Shown here one piece after another: positions 1 to 11,600 of a stretch of DNA of 18,554 nt (positions are counted from its first letter, which is position 1; every line of letters begins with the position of its first letter). The translations under genes and the position numbers were made by a program. Origin of the DNA: Cruorifilaria tuberocauda (Eukaryota > Nematoda > Chromadorea > Rhabditida > Onchocercidae); NCBI GenBank assembly GCA_013365365.1, contig JABVXU010000831.1, positions 1 through 18,554 on the forward strand. The letters run 5' to 3'. The notes under the pieces were generated by a model. The model made no database searches. It was not told the DNA's origin and saw only the letters and a program-made list of their open reading frames with translations.

Positions 1-43
1 TGATGAAAATGTGCTAACAACATTAAGCTCTCTTGCATTTATA
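1..43 (+). repeat. Left arm of window-spanning inverted repeat
   Basis: These 43 bases are an exact reverse complement of 18449-18491. The repeat may extend left of the window. After about 77 nt of unrelated sequence the homology resumes at 122-158, matching the reverse complement of about 18405-18440 with a few mismatches and a 1-nt gap. The left copy therefore carries roughly 70 nt that the right copy lacks, or the right copy has lost them. Confidence 0.95.
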
Positions 44-137
44 ACAGTAGTAAATCATGAGAAATTTACCAGTGAAAGGATTTGTTAGTTTAATTATTTG
101 GTTTAGTTATGTAATAAATACTGTAGTTAGAAATAGT

Positions 138-155
138 TTCGAGAAGTTTCTCGAC
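138..155 (+). promoter_or_regulatory. Heat-shock element in left repeat copy
   Basis: TTCGAGAAGTTTCTCGAC fits alternating TTC-nn-GAA-nn-TTC-nn-GA units, a near-perfect four-unit binding site for heat-shock factor. The equivalent site in the right repeat copy has a 1-nt deletion that breaks the spacing. HSF binding is a motif-based inference. Confidence 0.5.
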
Positions 156-1768
156 AAAAGCCGTTGCTGTTTTGGTTCGCACCTTACTTAATATCAAGTT
201 CGTGTGACGAAAAAAGTAATACGCTACGTGTAGGAGATGGTATGCTGAATGTTTATCAGCTTTTTTGAGAAGAATACCTTTTCGGCCGACATATAAAAAT
301 TTTGCTATGCTTTGGAAACATTTAAGAAATTCGAGAACAAGCCAAATCATTCATAATATGAAAATATTAGAAGTTCAAATCAGTTCAGCAGTACACATAC
401 AGAAGAATAAAGGTAAACATCTAAATAGTACAATATTCTATTGCTTATCTCTTTATTTAATTCCCTTACTAATTTTCTGAAATTAACAGAAGCATTTTCC
501 TAACACTCAGTACTTTGACAAAGAACGCAAAACTCTTAAACTTTTACACTCACCATTACTAGTCGGGAAATTTACTAGCTAAGAACCAAGTATATTATTT
601 CGAAAAGTGGAAGATCGTGTTTTAAATAAAAAGAAATAAGTTCAGGTTTTCTACGCTAAGTTGTGATTATTTCGTCGTCATTATAATCTGACTGGAACTT
701 GTGGATTAGCGCTTTCAGTCTAAAGATAGTGATATATAAAATGATATAGTAACCTGTAAGCAGCATATTAAAAGAACGATAACTGATATTTAAAAAGAAA
801 ATTTGGGAATTATCTGTATGCCATTTAGGAGTGCAATACCATAGACATAAGCTATTTGTTAACGTAACTTACTTTTCTGATACCAACAGTTCATCAGTTC
901 AATTCAATTTGAATGAAATTTACTGTACCAAGCTAATTCATTAATCTAAATAAAAACTGAAGTTTGCCATTAAGCTTGCTAACATTCATTTTCGATTTTT
1001 TTCCTTTCAAGCCAAAATCAAAGGGAGTTAAAGAAATGAAGTAGACACTAAAGAAATAAAGTGTTGTGCTAAACGGTAAATTAGATAAATCGATTACTTG
1101 CAAAGACCTGTAATAATCGAAAACGACAGCAAAAAAGGGAGTATGACAAATAAACTTTAAAGGTTAATAAGCAAAAAATGACAAGGTTTTAGCAGGTAAG
1201 AATTTAGCATGCTTAGTTGGCCAAAAATTTAAGCGGTAAGTGCATACAATATTTTCAGTAAACTCACGCAGCATTATCCGTTGATGAGTTCCATAAAATT
1301 AGCACTCAATCAAAATTTTTTGCGAAAACATGCAGCATTCATAATGAATACACAGGTCTTTCCTTCAGTGAATATTGCATAGTGTAGCTCTCATTCAGGT
1401 CAATAAAATCAGTTATTCGTTATATTATCAGTTATTGCTAAGTATAGCATTTCTAACAAACAAATTTTGACATTCCTACTGGAATTTCCCTACTAGAATA
1501 AGTATGAATGTCTCTGAATAGATAAGTAATCCAGTGAGCTAAAATCGCAGTGCGAACAATTTTTATGCCGAGTTCTGAAGGATGAACAGGCAAGAATATA
1601 GGTAAAATGTAGTCAATAAAAAATTACCGAATAGAACCTTTCAGCTTTCAATCTAACAGTTATTTTAGTTCAAGATTTACGACTAAAAGTAAAGTGCAAA
1701 TATTGCATTACTTGGAAAATATCAGAAATTAAGGCTCGTATTATTGGGAACAACCAATACTGTGGATG
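156..1768. other. AT-rich sequence without recognised genes
   Basis: Frequent stops in all frames, apart from two short overlapping ORFs at 90-480 that have no protein-like composition. Nothing else seen. Confidence 0.7.
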
Positions 1769-1818
1769 AGTACTATGTAGTAATTTTTATGCAGTATTTA
1801 TGTAGTACTATGTAGTAA
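1769..1818 (+). repeat. Short direct repeat, 35-bp spacing
   Basis: AGTACTATGTAGTAA occurs at 1769-1783 and again at 1804-1818. The sequence between is AT-rich, and this looks like a small local duplication. Confidence 0.85.
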
Positions 1819-1915
1819 ATTTTGCTCCAGTTCATTAAATATAGATTTAAATTCATCCATAGTCTTTCTTAAGTATCCATTTGAACTTCAAAAGGCCCTT
1901 TTTAACAAAATTTGA

Positions 1916-2134
1916 TTATAAACTTTCCATCACTACTCGACTAAAACGGTCACTATAAACTTGTAAAGCAAGGGAACTTGCACGCTGATTCCGCAGCTTT
2001 TGCAGAGGAATGAACGTGCGCATTGTAACCCATGCGGAACTATTACTGCCTAAATGATTGCACTCATCAGTAATGCTTAGTAGTTTGAAGTTATATTTTT
2101 GCCACAAACAATCTCTTGAAGTCCTTTCAACAAA
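1916..2134 (-). CDS. Unassigned coding-like ORF
   Basis: Open for about 72 codons between a TAA near 2135 and a stop at 1916-1918. Composition is protein-like and not merely A/T-driven, for example TDECNHLGSNSSAWVTMRTF and QVYSDRFSRVVMESL. There is no ATG near the start of the frame. It could be a terminal exon of another minus-strand gene or a decayed fragment. No family recognised. Confidence 0.2.
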   Translation of the reverse strand, partial: FVERTSRDCLWQKYNFKLLSITDECNHLGSNSSAWVTMRTFIPLQKLRNQRASSLALQVYSDRFSRVVMESL

Positions 2135-2169
2135 TTAAATTTGTATTTATGAGGTTTGCTTTGGGAAGG

Positions 2170-2202
2170 TAATATATATATATATATACATATATACATA
2201 AA
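2170..2202. repeat. AT/TA microsatellite
   Basis: A run of alternating TA interrupted by TACATA units, in a non-coding region. Confidence 0.85.
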
Positions 2203-4019
2203 CCATCGCTTAGATGACAGATTATTGTTTTTTATTCCTCCTCAAAATTAAATCTTAAAACTGTTAATTTATGTTAGCTTTCAATTGTTATATTCTAACA
2301 ATAATCGATTGTTCAAATGAATCAAATCAAGCCAATTGTGACTCAAATTATGCTTCAGATTATCAACCTAAATTTTTGCTTTTCAACAAATTAAAAACTG
2401 ATATTTAAAATTTTGTTATTTCATCATCTGTAAAGTAACAATATTATAACACTGCGGCGAAAATGGTACTGACAACATCATTCAAGTCAGCGTTGGAAAT
2501 CTGTGCTGACACCAACTTTAAATTGTTCCTTTTTCCAGCATTCCATGATGGTTTTATTAAAAATGAGATATCTTCCTCGCACCCTGAAATACAAGACGCT
2601 AGTTGTTTTAAGGAAAGCTGCCGAATAACAAAAACTTCAGCTGTGCATATATTTTTCCAATCACTTTATGTAAGATGCAATTAAATAAAATGTTAACGGA
2701 ACATTTCTGAAAGTAGGAAACTGTCAAGAAAGATATTACCTTAGCCCACTCTTTTTTATCCAAAGTGCCAAGGGAAAGACTTCTTTTAGTTCAATGAATT
2801 GTACAATAACAACTTTAACATAATAATGAAACGCTTCCTGGTATGTAACGCAATGGTATTGAGAAAGTGCTGAGAGTACTTCACAAGAATTCTTTTTGCT
2901 GATTTTAAGACTATAGGAAAGGTCATTTTGGACATTGTATAAAGATATGATACTATTATATATACTAATTATATAGCCTTGGAATTCGAACAGTAAGGAT
3001 TTCAATCCCAGTCTGAAACATCTGATGGAAATACTAATAATAAATATCAACAGTCGTAGTAATAACTTCACCCTCTCGTTCCTATCCTTTCCCTCATTTC
3101 ATTCTTTTAAATCTTTTCCGCTGATCAATCCACAGCAGCTGATCAAGAATTACTGATTCTTAATTTCAGCTTTAAATTGAGGCTCAAACCATAAGATTGC
3201 AGAACCTTAGGAAGTATGAAAGAATAGCGATTAGTTAGTTATCTGCTTTTTCCTCTATTTCATCTTTGACTTTCTGTCTTCTATTCTATCCCCCACTCCC
3301 TAATAGCACTATTTTTAAAAAATACCTCATTAACTCTTACACGACTTTTAAAAATCGATGCATTCGTTAACGCAGAAAATATATTGGGGATGTGGAGGTA
3401 GTATATTGTGTATGAATAAAGAGAAAGCATAAAAACCAATGATTAGTTAAGTAATATAATGATAAGGAAAAGAGGAAGAATGCTTTTGTCGGAGTCAGAA
3501 GATTTTCCCGTATCCCTCAACTGTTGCTATGCTTATCAACATTAACAAATGCCTCTTAATGAGAAGCAGCAAATCAACAAGATCAATCTACATGCCGTCT
3601 AAAAACTGCAACCAAACAAAACTTCAAAAGGAAAGAATATCAACAAAATCTTCTGAAAAAAACATTATTCGAAATAATTAGCTACCAAGAAAAATATCGC
3701 CACACGCATGCCTAATCTTTTGAAAAGTTCAGTTCGAATCATCCTCAAAAATTGTCCTTGTTCCATTTCGTTACGCACTTATTACCACCTTCCAATTAAA
3801 ATAAAAAAATCATTGAGTTCGAGTAAACCTCTCGGGAACTCTAAAACCGTGTTTAGAAAGTATGCAACGTTTTCTAAAATATATGGCAATGCCTATGAAG
3901 ACAGCCATACGGAGAAATGCATATATTAAAAATAGATCAGGGTAAACTGATAAAATTGTATGGCATGACGACATGAATATTCGGTGAAACAAAATATCAG
4001 AGAGTAACTAAAACAATAA
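2203..4019. other. AT-rich sequence with only weak ORFs
   Basis: Contains a 111-codon minus-strand ORF (2736-3071) rich in Leu, Ile and Ser, a 73-codon plus-strand ORF (2463-2684) and the 3708-3929 ORF described separately. No splice-linked set of exons, RNA gene or known domain was found. Confidence 0.6.
3708..3929 (+). CDS. Unassigned small ORF
   Basis: ATG-initiated, 73 residues, basic and hydrophilic (for example HLPIKIKKSLSSSKPLGNSK), ending HTEKCIY. No recognised domain and no clear promoter or splice partner. Probably chance, but it is one of few hydrophilic ATG-led ORFs in the left 5 kb. Confidence 0.12.
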   Translation: MPNLLKSSVRIILKNCPCSISLRTYYHLPIKIKKSLSSSKPLGNSKTVFRKYATFSKIYGNAYEDSHTEKCIY

Positions 4020-5283
4020 TAGACTACAAGGATACACTTTATTCCATTCCATGATAATAAAGCTTCGTTACATAAAGCGAAATGCGATGTACACTGAGCA
4101 TCAAGCTTATCAGTAATCCATCCCTCCTAACAATATTCCCCACCATTCTAAAAGTTGCATCCAAATTAACATTTTACTGATTCAACTTAAGATACAATGT
4201 CAATAGCGACTCAAGTAATTTCGTGAAACACGCAAAAAAAGCATTATAAATGCCATTTCTGCGCAAGAGTGGTCAAATTCACTTTTCGGTCCACATTCAT
4301 CCGTAATTCACTTTTGAAGCAACATTATGGTTAAAAAAAACCGCTATATTTTAATATAACAGATCTGATCTGAGTGATTACCCAAGAATGACAAAGAACT
4401 ACACATAAAAGTCCCACCAATAACATCCAATATAAAGGTCTACTATGAGACAAAACTAAAAGTGATGAGTTCAGTGACAGAGCTATAAAAAATGTTACTA
4501 CAAATGAACATTCAAAAATCACGAACCATCGCTTAGAAAAAATACAATTGCACACTTTTTCTCCTTCACACAATCAAAAAAAAAGATCAAAGCAACAATT
4601 CTTGGTAACCAAAAATGTTTGAATTCCAAATAATTAGAATATAAGTTAAATCATTTCAATATAAACAAATGATGAAAGCTCTAAAGTTTTGATGACGTCC
4701 GCAATATTTACAGCCCAATAAAAAAAGCAATGAATGAAGTCTGCAATGTTATACACTAAAATGATGATCTTACATCACATCAACTGACATGAGATATTTC
4801 ATATAACAAGAAACAATTATCATCACTTCGCCATATTTTTCCTCACGTTATACAAAAAGACACATTGCAATCAGCAGTGAAGAGCCACTTCCCCCTCCTT
4901 TCCTCCCGTCTTCCAGGACTATTTACTGCCAAGTTACAAAGGCGATTATTTTAAAAGTAATGTCATTTCACAACAAGTAAATGCAAATTGTTGCAGCCCG
5001 TAAATACATTATGCGCTGATCTCATCTGTGAATCCAGTTTTTAAAAATGCTGAATTATACTCCAATTTAGTCTAGTCGATCAAAAAATCTAATCTCTTAC
5101 AATAATAATCACTTCATCTCACTAAAAATAATTAATTGCTCTTTTCTTACCAAAAATCTGATTACTTTTAGTCGAATGAAAAGCATTGAAACACTCAGGT
5201 AAAGGTGCTGCTGACGCTGAAATACAATCAGTAGGCTATTAAAATAACAGCAAAATTAGCAAAGAAGCACTGAATAAACAAAA
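4020..5283 (-). other. Downstream flank / likely 3' UTR of the receptor gene
   Basis: The only canonical minus-strand AATAAA I found in this stretch is at 4043-4038, about 1.24 kb past the stop codon; an ATTAAA variant lies at 4355-4350. If the first is used, the 3' UTR would be unusually long. I found no exon in this stretch that joins to the receptor. The 3' end is therefore inferred, not shown. Confidence 0.3.
4331..4573 (-). CDS. Unassigned hydrophobic ORF in the receptor's downstream flank
   Basis: An open stretch of about 80 codons (no ATG at its start; opened by a TGA just upstream) with two hydrophobic segments, around VTFFIALSLNSSLLVL and LYWMLLVGLLCVVL, ending ILKYSGFF. A T-rich acceptor-like site (attttttctaag, just before codon CGA) could make it a terminal exon of a small membrane protein. 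T-rich DNA yields hydrophobic ORFs by chance, so this is weak. I do not recognise a family. Confidence 0.15.
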   Translation of the reverse strand: MCEGEKVCNCIFSKRWFVIFECSFVVTFFIALSLNSSLLVLSHSRPLYWMLLVGLLCVVLCHSWVITQIRSVILKYSGFF

Positions 5284-5678
5284 TCAGTCATTTTTGCAAA
5301 ACATGTTGGCGAGTGATTGGGCACCGGGCAATGAATCACCACCAGTGGTACCATCAAAAACATTCATGACATCCATTGCTAAAATAAATGGCATAACAGT
5401 CTCAATTGATAAGCTGCCAATGAGACCTGAGAAGAACAGTTCAACTAGAACAGCTTGCTTAAACCATCGCATTGTTGGCAACAACAACAATAAATGACTG
5501 TAACGTTCAATTGCACTGTAGACTGTTGAAGCCGCTGCAACTCCAGAAGTGTTATCATTTTCTGAAGCGCTATCTTCACAATTCGTAACGTTCAGTGATA
5601 ATATGTGCTCATAGAGTTCCTGTAATGCCTGTGCATGTACTGCTCTTACACTCGCGTCTGTTGAAGAACTGGGGAGAT
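5284..5678 (-). CDS. nhr-41: Ligand-binding domain exon 4 and C-terminus (helices 9-12), stop TGA
   Basis: Acceptor gtttgttttgcag; completes a split Asp codon and runs 130 codons to TGA at 5286-5284. Helix 9 is [18 protein letters not shown]. An unusual Ser/Asn/Asp/Ala-rich insert follows (about residues 434-455 of the short form). Next come helices 10-11, with [13 protein letters not shown] and [14 protein letters not shown] close to the TR4 sequence. The tail ends [10 protein letters not shown], without an obvious acidic AF-2 core. Confidence 0.96.
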
Positions 5679-8600
5679 CTGCAAAACAAACAAATCTCAT
5701 CATTCCATTATACTTTATCTAAAATTACTTAAAATTGTACAATCTTTCAATGCAATACGTTCCATTGTGATGTATGTATAAGGAAACGACTATATGCTCT
5801 CTTCAAAATTGATCAATGATATCATTAAATCACATTGTCCTATTTCTGATTTAACAGAATGAGTTCATTATTGAAACTGGTCCAAAACAATTAGCAAACC
5901 ATTTGCTGTAAATGAGATTAATTTCAGATATGCAAATTCCACAGGTGACAATTTCAGCTCTTCGAACCGTTGCACAAGCTTAAACAAATAGCCAATCTGT
6001 TCATTCACTTCTTCAAATCGTTCCGTCTTCAGTTGACCTGAGAAAAATATCAGTAATAGGAAATTTGAAATATGTAATACTATTAAAATCATGTTTATAA
6101 ATGTACCTATTCGGGAGCAGGCGCTTAAATGAGCACTCATAGCGGCCAACATGTTTGAAAGACAAAACTGATTTGAACACTGCATTAAGCCAAGTATGAA
6201 GAGATCACACCATTTTAATTTCATCAATTGTTCAAGACAGCCAGGACTGAAATGAAACTAAATTAGTATAACAGCAACTGCCATACTATGTAATACATTG
6301 CTGGACAATAATAACAATACCGTTGCAATATTTGTCTAGTTTTTCAAAGATTTTACATCTTCCAAAATGTTCTTACATGGTTCTGAAACAACCAATTTTC
6401 TTGGTTAATCTCTGTAAATTTGATTAAATTAGTTAAATCAAGCGGAAAAAATTAGGACTGAGTACTAAAAGACTTGACAGCCTCAAGTTATATCAATTAT
6501 ACCAATACAGTCGGATATTAGATATATTAATGATACTATGGAACATGACATAAAAGTTAAAGATGAACGTTTTTCTATTAAAAACGAAGTTGAAGACGAC
6601 ATTCTGGTTGTACCAGTTAACAAAACTAGATGGAGTAGAAAAATTTTTCTCGCCAAATGCCCCTTTTTTTTGCTGACAATGACCATCACTACTGAACAAT
6701 TTGTGCATGCCAACTATATTGACTTTTCAATATTTATATAGTAATTACTTTTAAATAAGCTAAGAAAAGAATTATTCAAATACTCATCGAAGTACAACCA
6801 TAAATGTATTCGTAATAATATGAAATGGCAATGGCTAAGCTCTCCTTACCCTCCTTATTCTCTCAAACCTTCGTTAAGTGATCTCCTACAGCTTTGACGT
6901 CTGCCTGAGACCTGATCGAAACGATGTTGTGTGATCCGACTCTTTCGAAAAATGGAATATATTAACAACGTCACTACCCTTCGATAATTAAATGGATAAA
7001 ACCATTGATATAATTAACTGTACAGTTTAACTATTCGTTCAACTGTAATTTCGAGATAATTAAATGTTTTACTAGTGTTTGGGACTGGTTAGCCGATCAC
7101 TTATACTTCTCTTAGCAGAAAAAAAAAACAAGAAACTGTATGAAAAGTACCTAGGAGCATATAATTTAATTTAGGAACCAAAATACCAATTCTAATACTT
7201 ACTTGGAACTGATTGCTTTAAAATTTTTCATCCAATGGACAGAAAGAAATAAAAGCCTGGAGGCCGTTTCACATATAAACTGTATATTTAATTCACTAGG
7301 CATTGGCTGTGGTACTGGTAATTCGAACTTCGCTCGCTATAAATTCAAATAGAAAGAAAATCGAAAAAAAATCAATTCATATTATTTTCAATAATTCATA
7401 TTATTTAAGTCTTATTCTGCTGAAATTTAAAAGAATTGAAATCATTTTAATTAGTAAGTACTACTATATGAAAGCAAAAAACTATAATCGCTATTCATTT
7501 TTTTTAATTAATCAATTCTACTCCTTCTTAAATGTCGTTAAGGACGCTTATTCTAGATCGGTTCAGCAAATCATGGAGATATAAGTGCGATGTTACAAGT
7601 ATTTATTTTTCATCACATTTGACAATTCTTTTAGGAAAGTAAGCATGAAAACCACCTCAGGATTCAATAAAGAGCCATCTTCAAGCAACGATGAACTTGC
7701 ACCACTGGACGACGGTGATGCTGACAGAGGTGCGCGTAAAAGAGTTGCTACCGCAGTTTCATCATCCTCTCTACCGAATTTATCCTGCATAGTAAACAAT
7801 AAATTATATCATACTAGTGAAAAAATAAAATGACAGAAGAAAATTTTTCCAATCAAAATAATGTTTGCTTCCAAATCAATTTCAAGCACTTTCTTGGTAT
7901 TCATGATAGGGAAGTGAAACTTCTTAAAATGTGAGATGAATTAACCATGGTACTGCAAAACTTATAACTAAATCTGCAAAAATCCTTTCTTAATGAATAA
8001 TTGATAAGACAAATTGAAAATCAACCTCATTTACTAACGAAGGCTGAATTTCGAGACTAACAGAAGCAGGTCGAACTACAGACAATGGACTAATTGGTGA
8101 TATATCAATTGCTTCTGAATTCTTCATCTCATCCGGTTCTTGTTTTAGCTGTAATTAGAAATGGTTAAGTAGTCCGTCAGAAGAAAACCCCAAAGGTTTC
8201 ATGACTAAAACTGACTTAGTTTATCTGAAATTGCATTATTCACATAAAACTTTTAATACTACCTCAGTATTTGCCACTTCATTTCTCACAATTGCCAGCA
8301 AGCCATTCATGAAAGCATTTTCATGTTTCACAATTGGAGGACTCTGCAAGCACAAATCATCCATTCAACAATTTTAGAGGACACACAGATTTTATGGAAC
8401 AATTCCCGTACTTTTTTTTTGATATTGTATCATCAAAAATGAAAACAACTCCCTATTAAAATTGAGAATTCACTAATACTAAGTAAATACCTGTAGGACA
8501 AAGGACAAACCGACCCTTAAATCTTCTGGCCTAAGTGAAGCAGATGATGTTGTAGCGACCATTGTTGGTGCTGCCTCGCTATTCGATGTTGAACCAACAG

Positions 8601-11600
8601 GTCGTCTTTCTGCTTGCACAGCTTCAAAAATAGAATTATCATATTAAACCGATTTCAATATATCAGTAATTATTTCTTAATTTTAATCAATTAATAGTAA
8701 TGAACATTCAGTCCATGGATTCTTTAAAAGCCCCAATTACTCCCTCGTCATGTTCAAAGATGCTACTTGGTAATGCAGTGCAGCACGTCTTCTGAAATCA
8801 GAACAACTCTCAACTGATGCCATTTTTGGCTTCCTAAAAACGTTTGTAGTGTTAACCACAAAATAATTCTCTTAATCGAACCACTTCTTAGATTATTTGT
8901 AAGTAGATCCTTGGTCATTCCCAGTTTAAAGTATTTGCTTTAAATCTTTCGATAGTGACTACAAATATCACCAAATAGAAACTAACACTCGCTTCGCATT
9001 CCCATAGTAAGACATTTGCGCAAACGACAATATTGACATCGATTACGGTGAAACTTCGTCACTGGACAATCCTTTGTTCCGCGACATACATATCCTATCT
9101 GAAATTACTTAACCTCAAATCTAAAAGCAAAGGATGATTCCTAACATGAAATCGACGAGTACTCTCTTAAGTCAGAGCATCTCAATGGAACAAGCAAGGC
9201 ATAAAGTGCCGTATGTGTAATAATTATTTTAATCGATATGTATAGAGCCAAGATCAATGTAATAGAACAATAATAATAATAATAACAACAATAATAGAAC
9301 AATAAATTCCAACAATAATAGAACTTTATAGCTTGGTTGATATCTACAAAAATTCTTATCCATAACTGGTTACATGGGAATTCCGTCCTATCCACACGCT
9401 AAAAATTTTTTTCAGATATTTCAAATGAATCAAGGGCAGAAGTTCGCAAAATTGAAAAAATATTACACGTGAATCTCTTTCGCAAAAAAGAAGGAAATTT
9501 ACAAGTTTTGAAGTCTGCTGAAACAACATTAATCAAACTAAAGATAAATAGAACAAGTAATATAATTTCTAATTCAAGTAATATTATGCCTTATTAATAA
9601 GTGCTACCTGTTTTCTGATACTGCGTTTGAAAAATCCCTTACATCCTTCACAGCTCACAGCACCATAATGTCTTCCAGATGCTTTGTCGCCACATACGAC
9701 ACACAATTCGACACACATGTCCCGAACTGCTGTTGATACACTCGTCGTGCAATGAGGTGATGATGCACTGCCACCACGCGAAACATTACTTGCAGCCGAC
9801 GAATGATGAACTGACGCTGCTGCAGCTGCCATCAGCTAAAATATTCATATATTTATATGAGTTTGGTAAATCACGCCTGGTACAAATGTGCAAAAGTTCT
9901 GGAACAATTCCAAGCGTACGTTCTTCATAAAATCTCTGACAATCCATGTGTTAGCATGTAGATGATCCTAACCCATCGAAAGATTAATTTGTAAGGTGAA
10001 ACGACCGGCGTAAGCAGCTACAAATGACAAACTACTAACAGCTCCGTTAGCATAGTGACTGAGGCTACTTTATCGATTCAATTTTGCATGCTTTATTCAC
10101 ATAAAGTCCGATGAAAGGTCAACCAAGATCGATAACCGGCTGTCAACAACCCTCTCCCCTCCTCTCACAATGTGCCTACCATGCAGGGCTACGGGAAGCA
10201 AAGGGAGAGAGTTACTGCACACAACTGGTTATTGAAATACGTTCTTTTTGTCGAGAAGCAACTATTAACTGTACAGCAGCAACAGCAGCTGTATAACACA
10301 CCGTCGTCAACTATTCCTTTCTTTCACCATCGGTCTCAGTTTAAGACAGTAATTAACACTATAAACAAACAACGGGTGCAGAGTGACCGTTACAAAGCTA
10401 ACATCTGCAGTTATATCGGGAATGATGTGGAGGGCAAAGAGCGAACTGATACAATATTATACTTCCACTGCTTGAGACAGCAACGTTGTAATCACTTACT
10501 CACTCCATACAATATTATCCCTGACCCGATAGAAACTGTCAATTAAACTATCATATCACGATATGCACTTTAGGTCATCGACATTTTTGACTCTCCTGTT
10601 CAATTTATATAAATGTCACTTTATACATAAATTTATATAAATACCATCTTTATTATATTATTATGCGATTCATTGATCAAATCTCATATCCAGTGAAAAA
10701 ATGTAAAGCTGAAACCGAGAAGCTTCAGAAAAAAGATGCTAATAATCAGTTACTGTGTATAGTAACTATTGCCTGCGCATCAGCACGAGTGCACTGCCGA
10801 TTGCCGCAAATATACATGTGCAGAGAGGATGCAGCTTTTGCAACTTCACTGACTCTCAAATCAATAGACGTCACTACTTGAAATAATGCTACTACCTTTG
10901 CTCAGACGCATCCAACCCGTTTTAGCCTCAAGAGATTTTATGAGCGTCAGAACATTTCCCACAACGCAGCAAATTCCAAATATGACATGAAACTGCCGAG
11001 TGGATCAAAATGACCCACTAGCGATTCGTCAGCATTCTAAAAGACCCACATTCGAAAATCAAATATATTTACTGCACACCTGTAAGTTCCTTCTTTCAAA
11101 TTTTATATTACCCTTACTTTTTATCTTGTAGTCTACTAGTTTTGACTGTAGGACGAAATGGAAAAAATGTGAGAAACCAATATATCAGCCCATTTGCTGC
11201 TTTTTGACTCGAACTTTAGATTGGTTATTGTATGGTTAATCAGTTCATAAAGGTTATGCCTTTCAAATGCCATCTGTATAATTCAAATTTTTAAGTTTGA
11301 GATCGGCATTATCATAGAGCAACAGCTAATCAGTATATCTTGTCTTCAGGTGGTATGAAACATCAAATAATTGCTACATCGACGTAAGTAAATAGGATCA
11401 ATTGCCAAAATAATATATGTCAAATATATGTCGAGGAACAGTTATGTAAAATAATGAATCAAAACTAAAGTATTTCTCTTTCGAATTCAAGAAATCGCTT
11501 AAAATCTTGACCAATATCTACATATATTTCATTCATGCTGTATTAGCTCTGCTAATGTATTAGAATTTCTTTTTTTGCATCCAGACCAAAATTTTACAGT

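Noticed and set aside
2736..3071. 111-codon minus-strand ORF, one of the longest in the window
   Set aside because: Mostly Leu/Ile/Ser/Tyr from T-rich DNA, no domain, no promoter or splice context; chance is the better explanation.
3725..3740. B-box-like AGTTCGAATCA, considered as part of a tRNA gene
   Set aside because: No matching A box, acceptor stem or cloverleaf could be drawn around it.
6377..6411. A 35-nt apparent exon with a perfect acceptor (aatttacag) and donor (GTAAGA) whose product RLTKKIGCF resembles helix 3 and is in phase with the next exon
   Set aside because: Inserting it after exon 7336-7203 (phase 2) gives AAA GAT TAA, an immediate stop, while joining 7203 directly to 6246 restores the correct helix 3-4 length and motif. 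It is a decoy.
7585..7833. Plus-strand ORF over 7585-7833
   Set aside because: Antisense shadow of the Ser-rich hinge exon 7784-7656, which has splice sites and phase.
8987..8991. Splice donor GA|GTGTTA for the second zinc-finger exon
   Set aside because: It puts the next exon out of frame; GAGT|GTTAGT gives the conserved SVQAERRP.
9679..9930. Plus-strand ORF over the first zinc-finger exon
   Set aside because: Shadow of the unmistakable DNA-binding domain exon on the minus strand.
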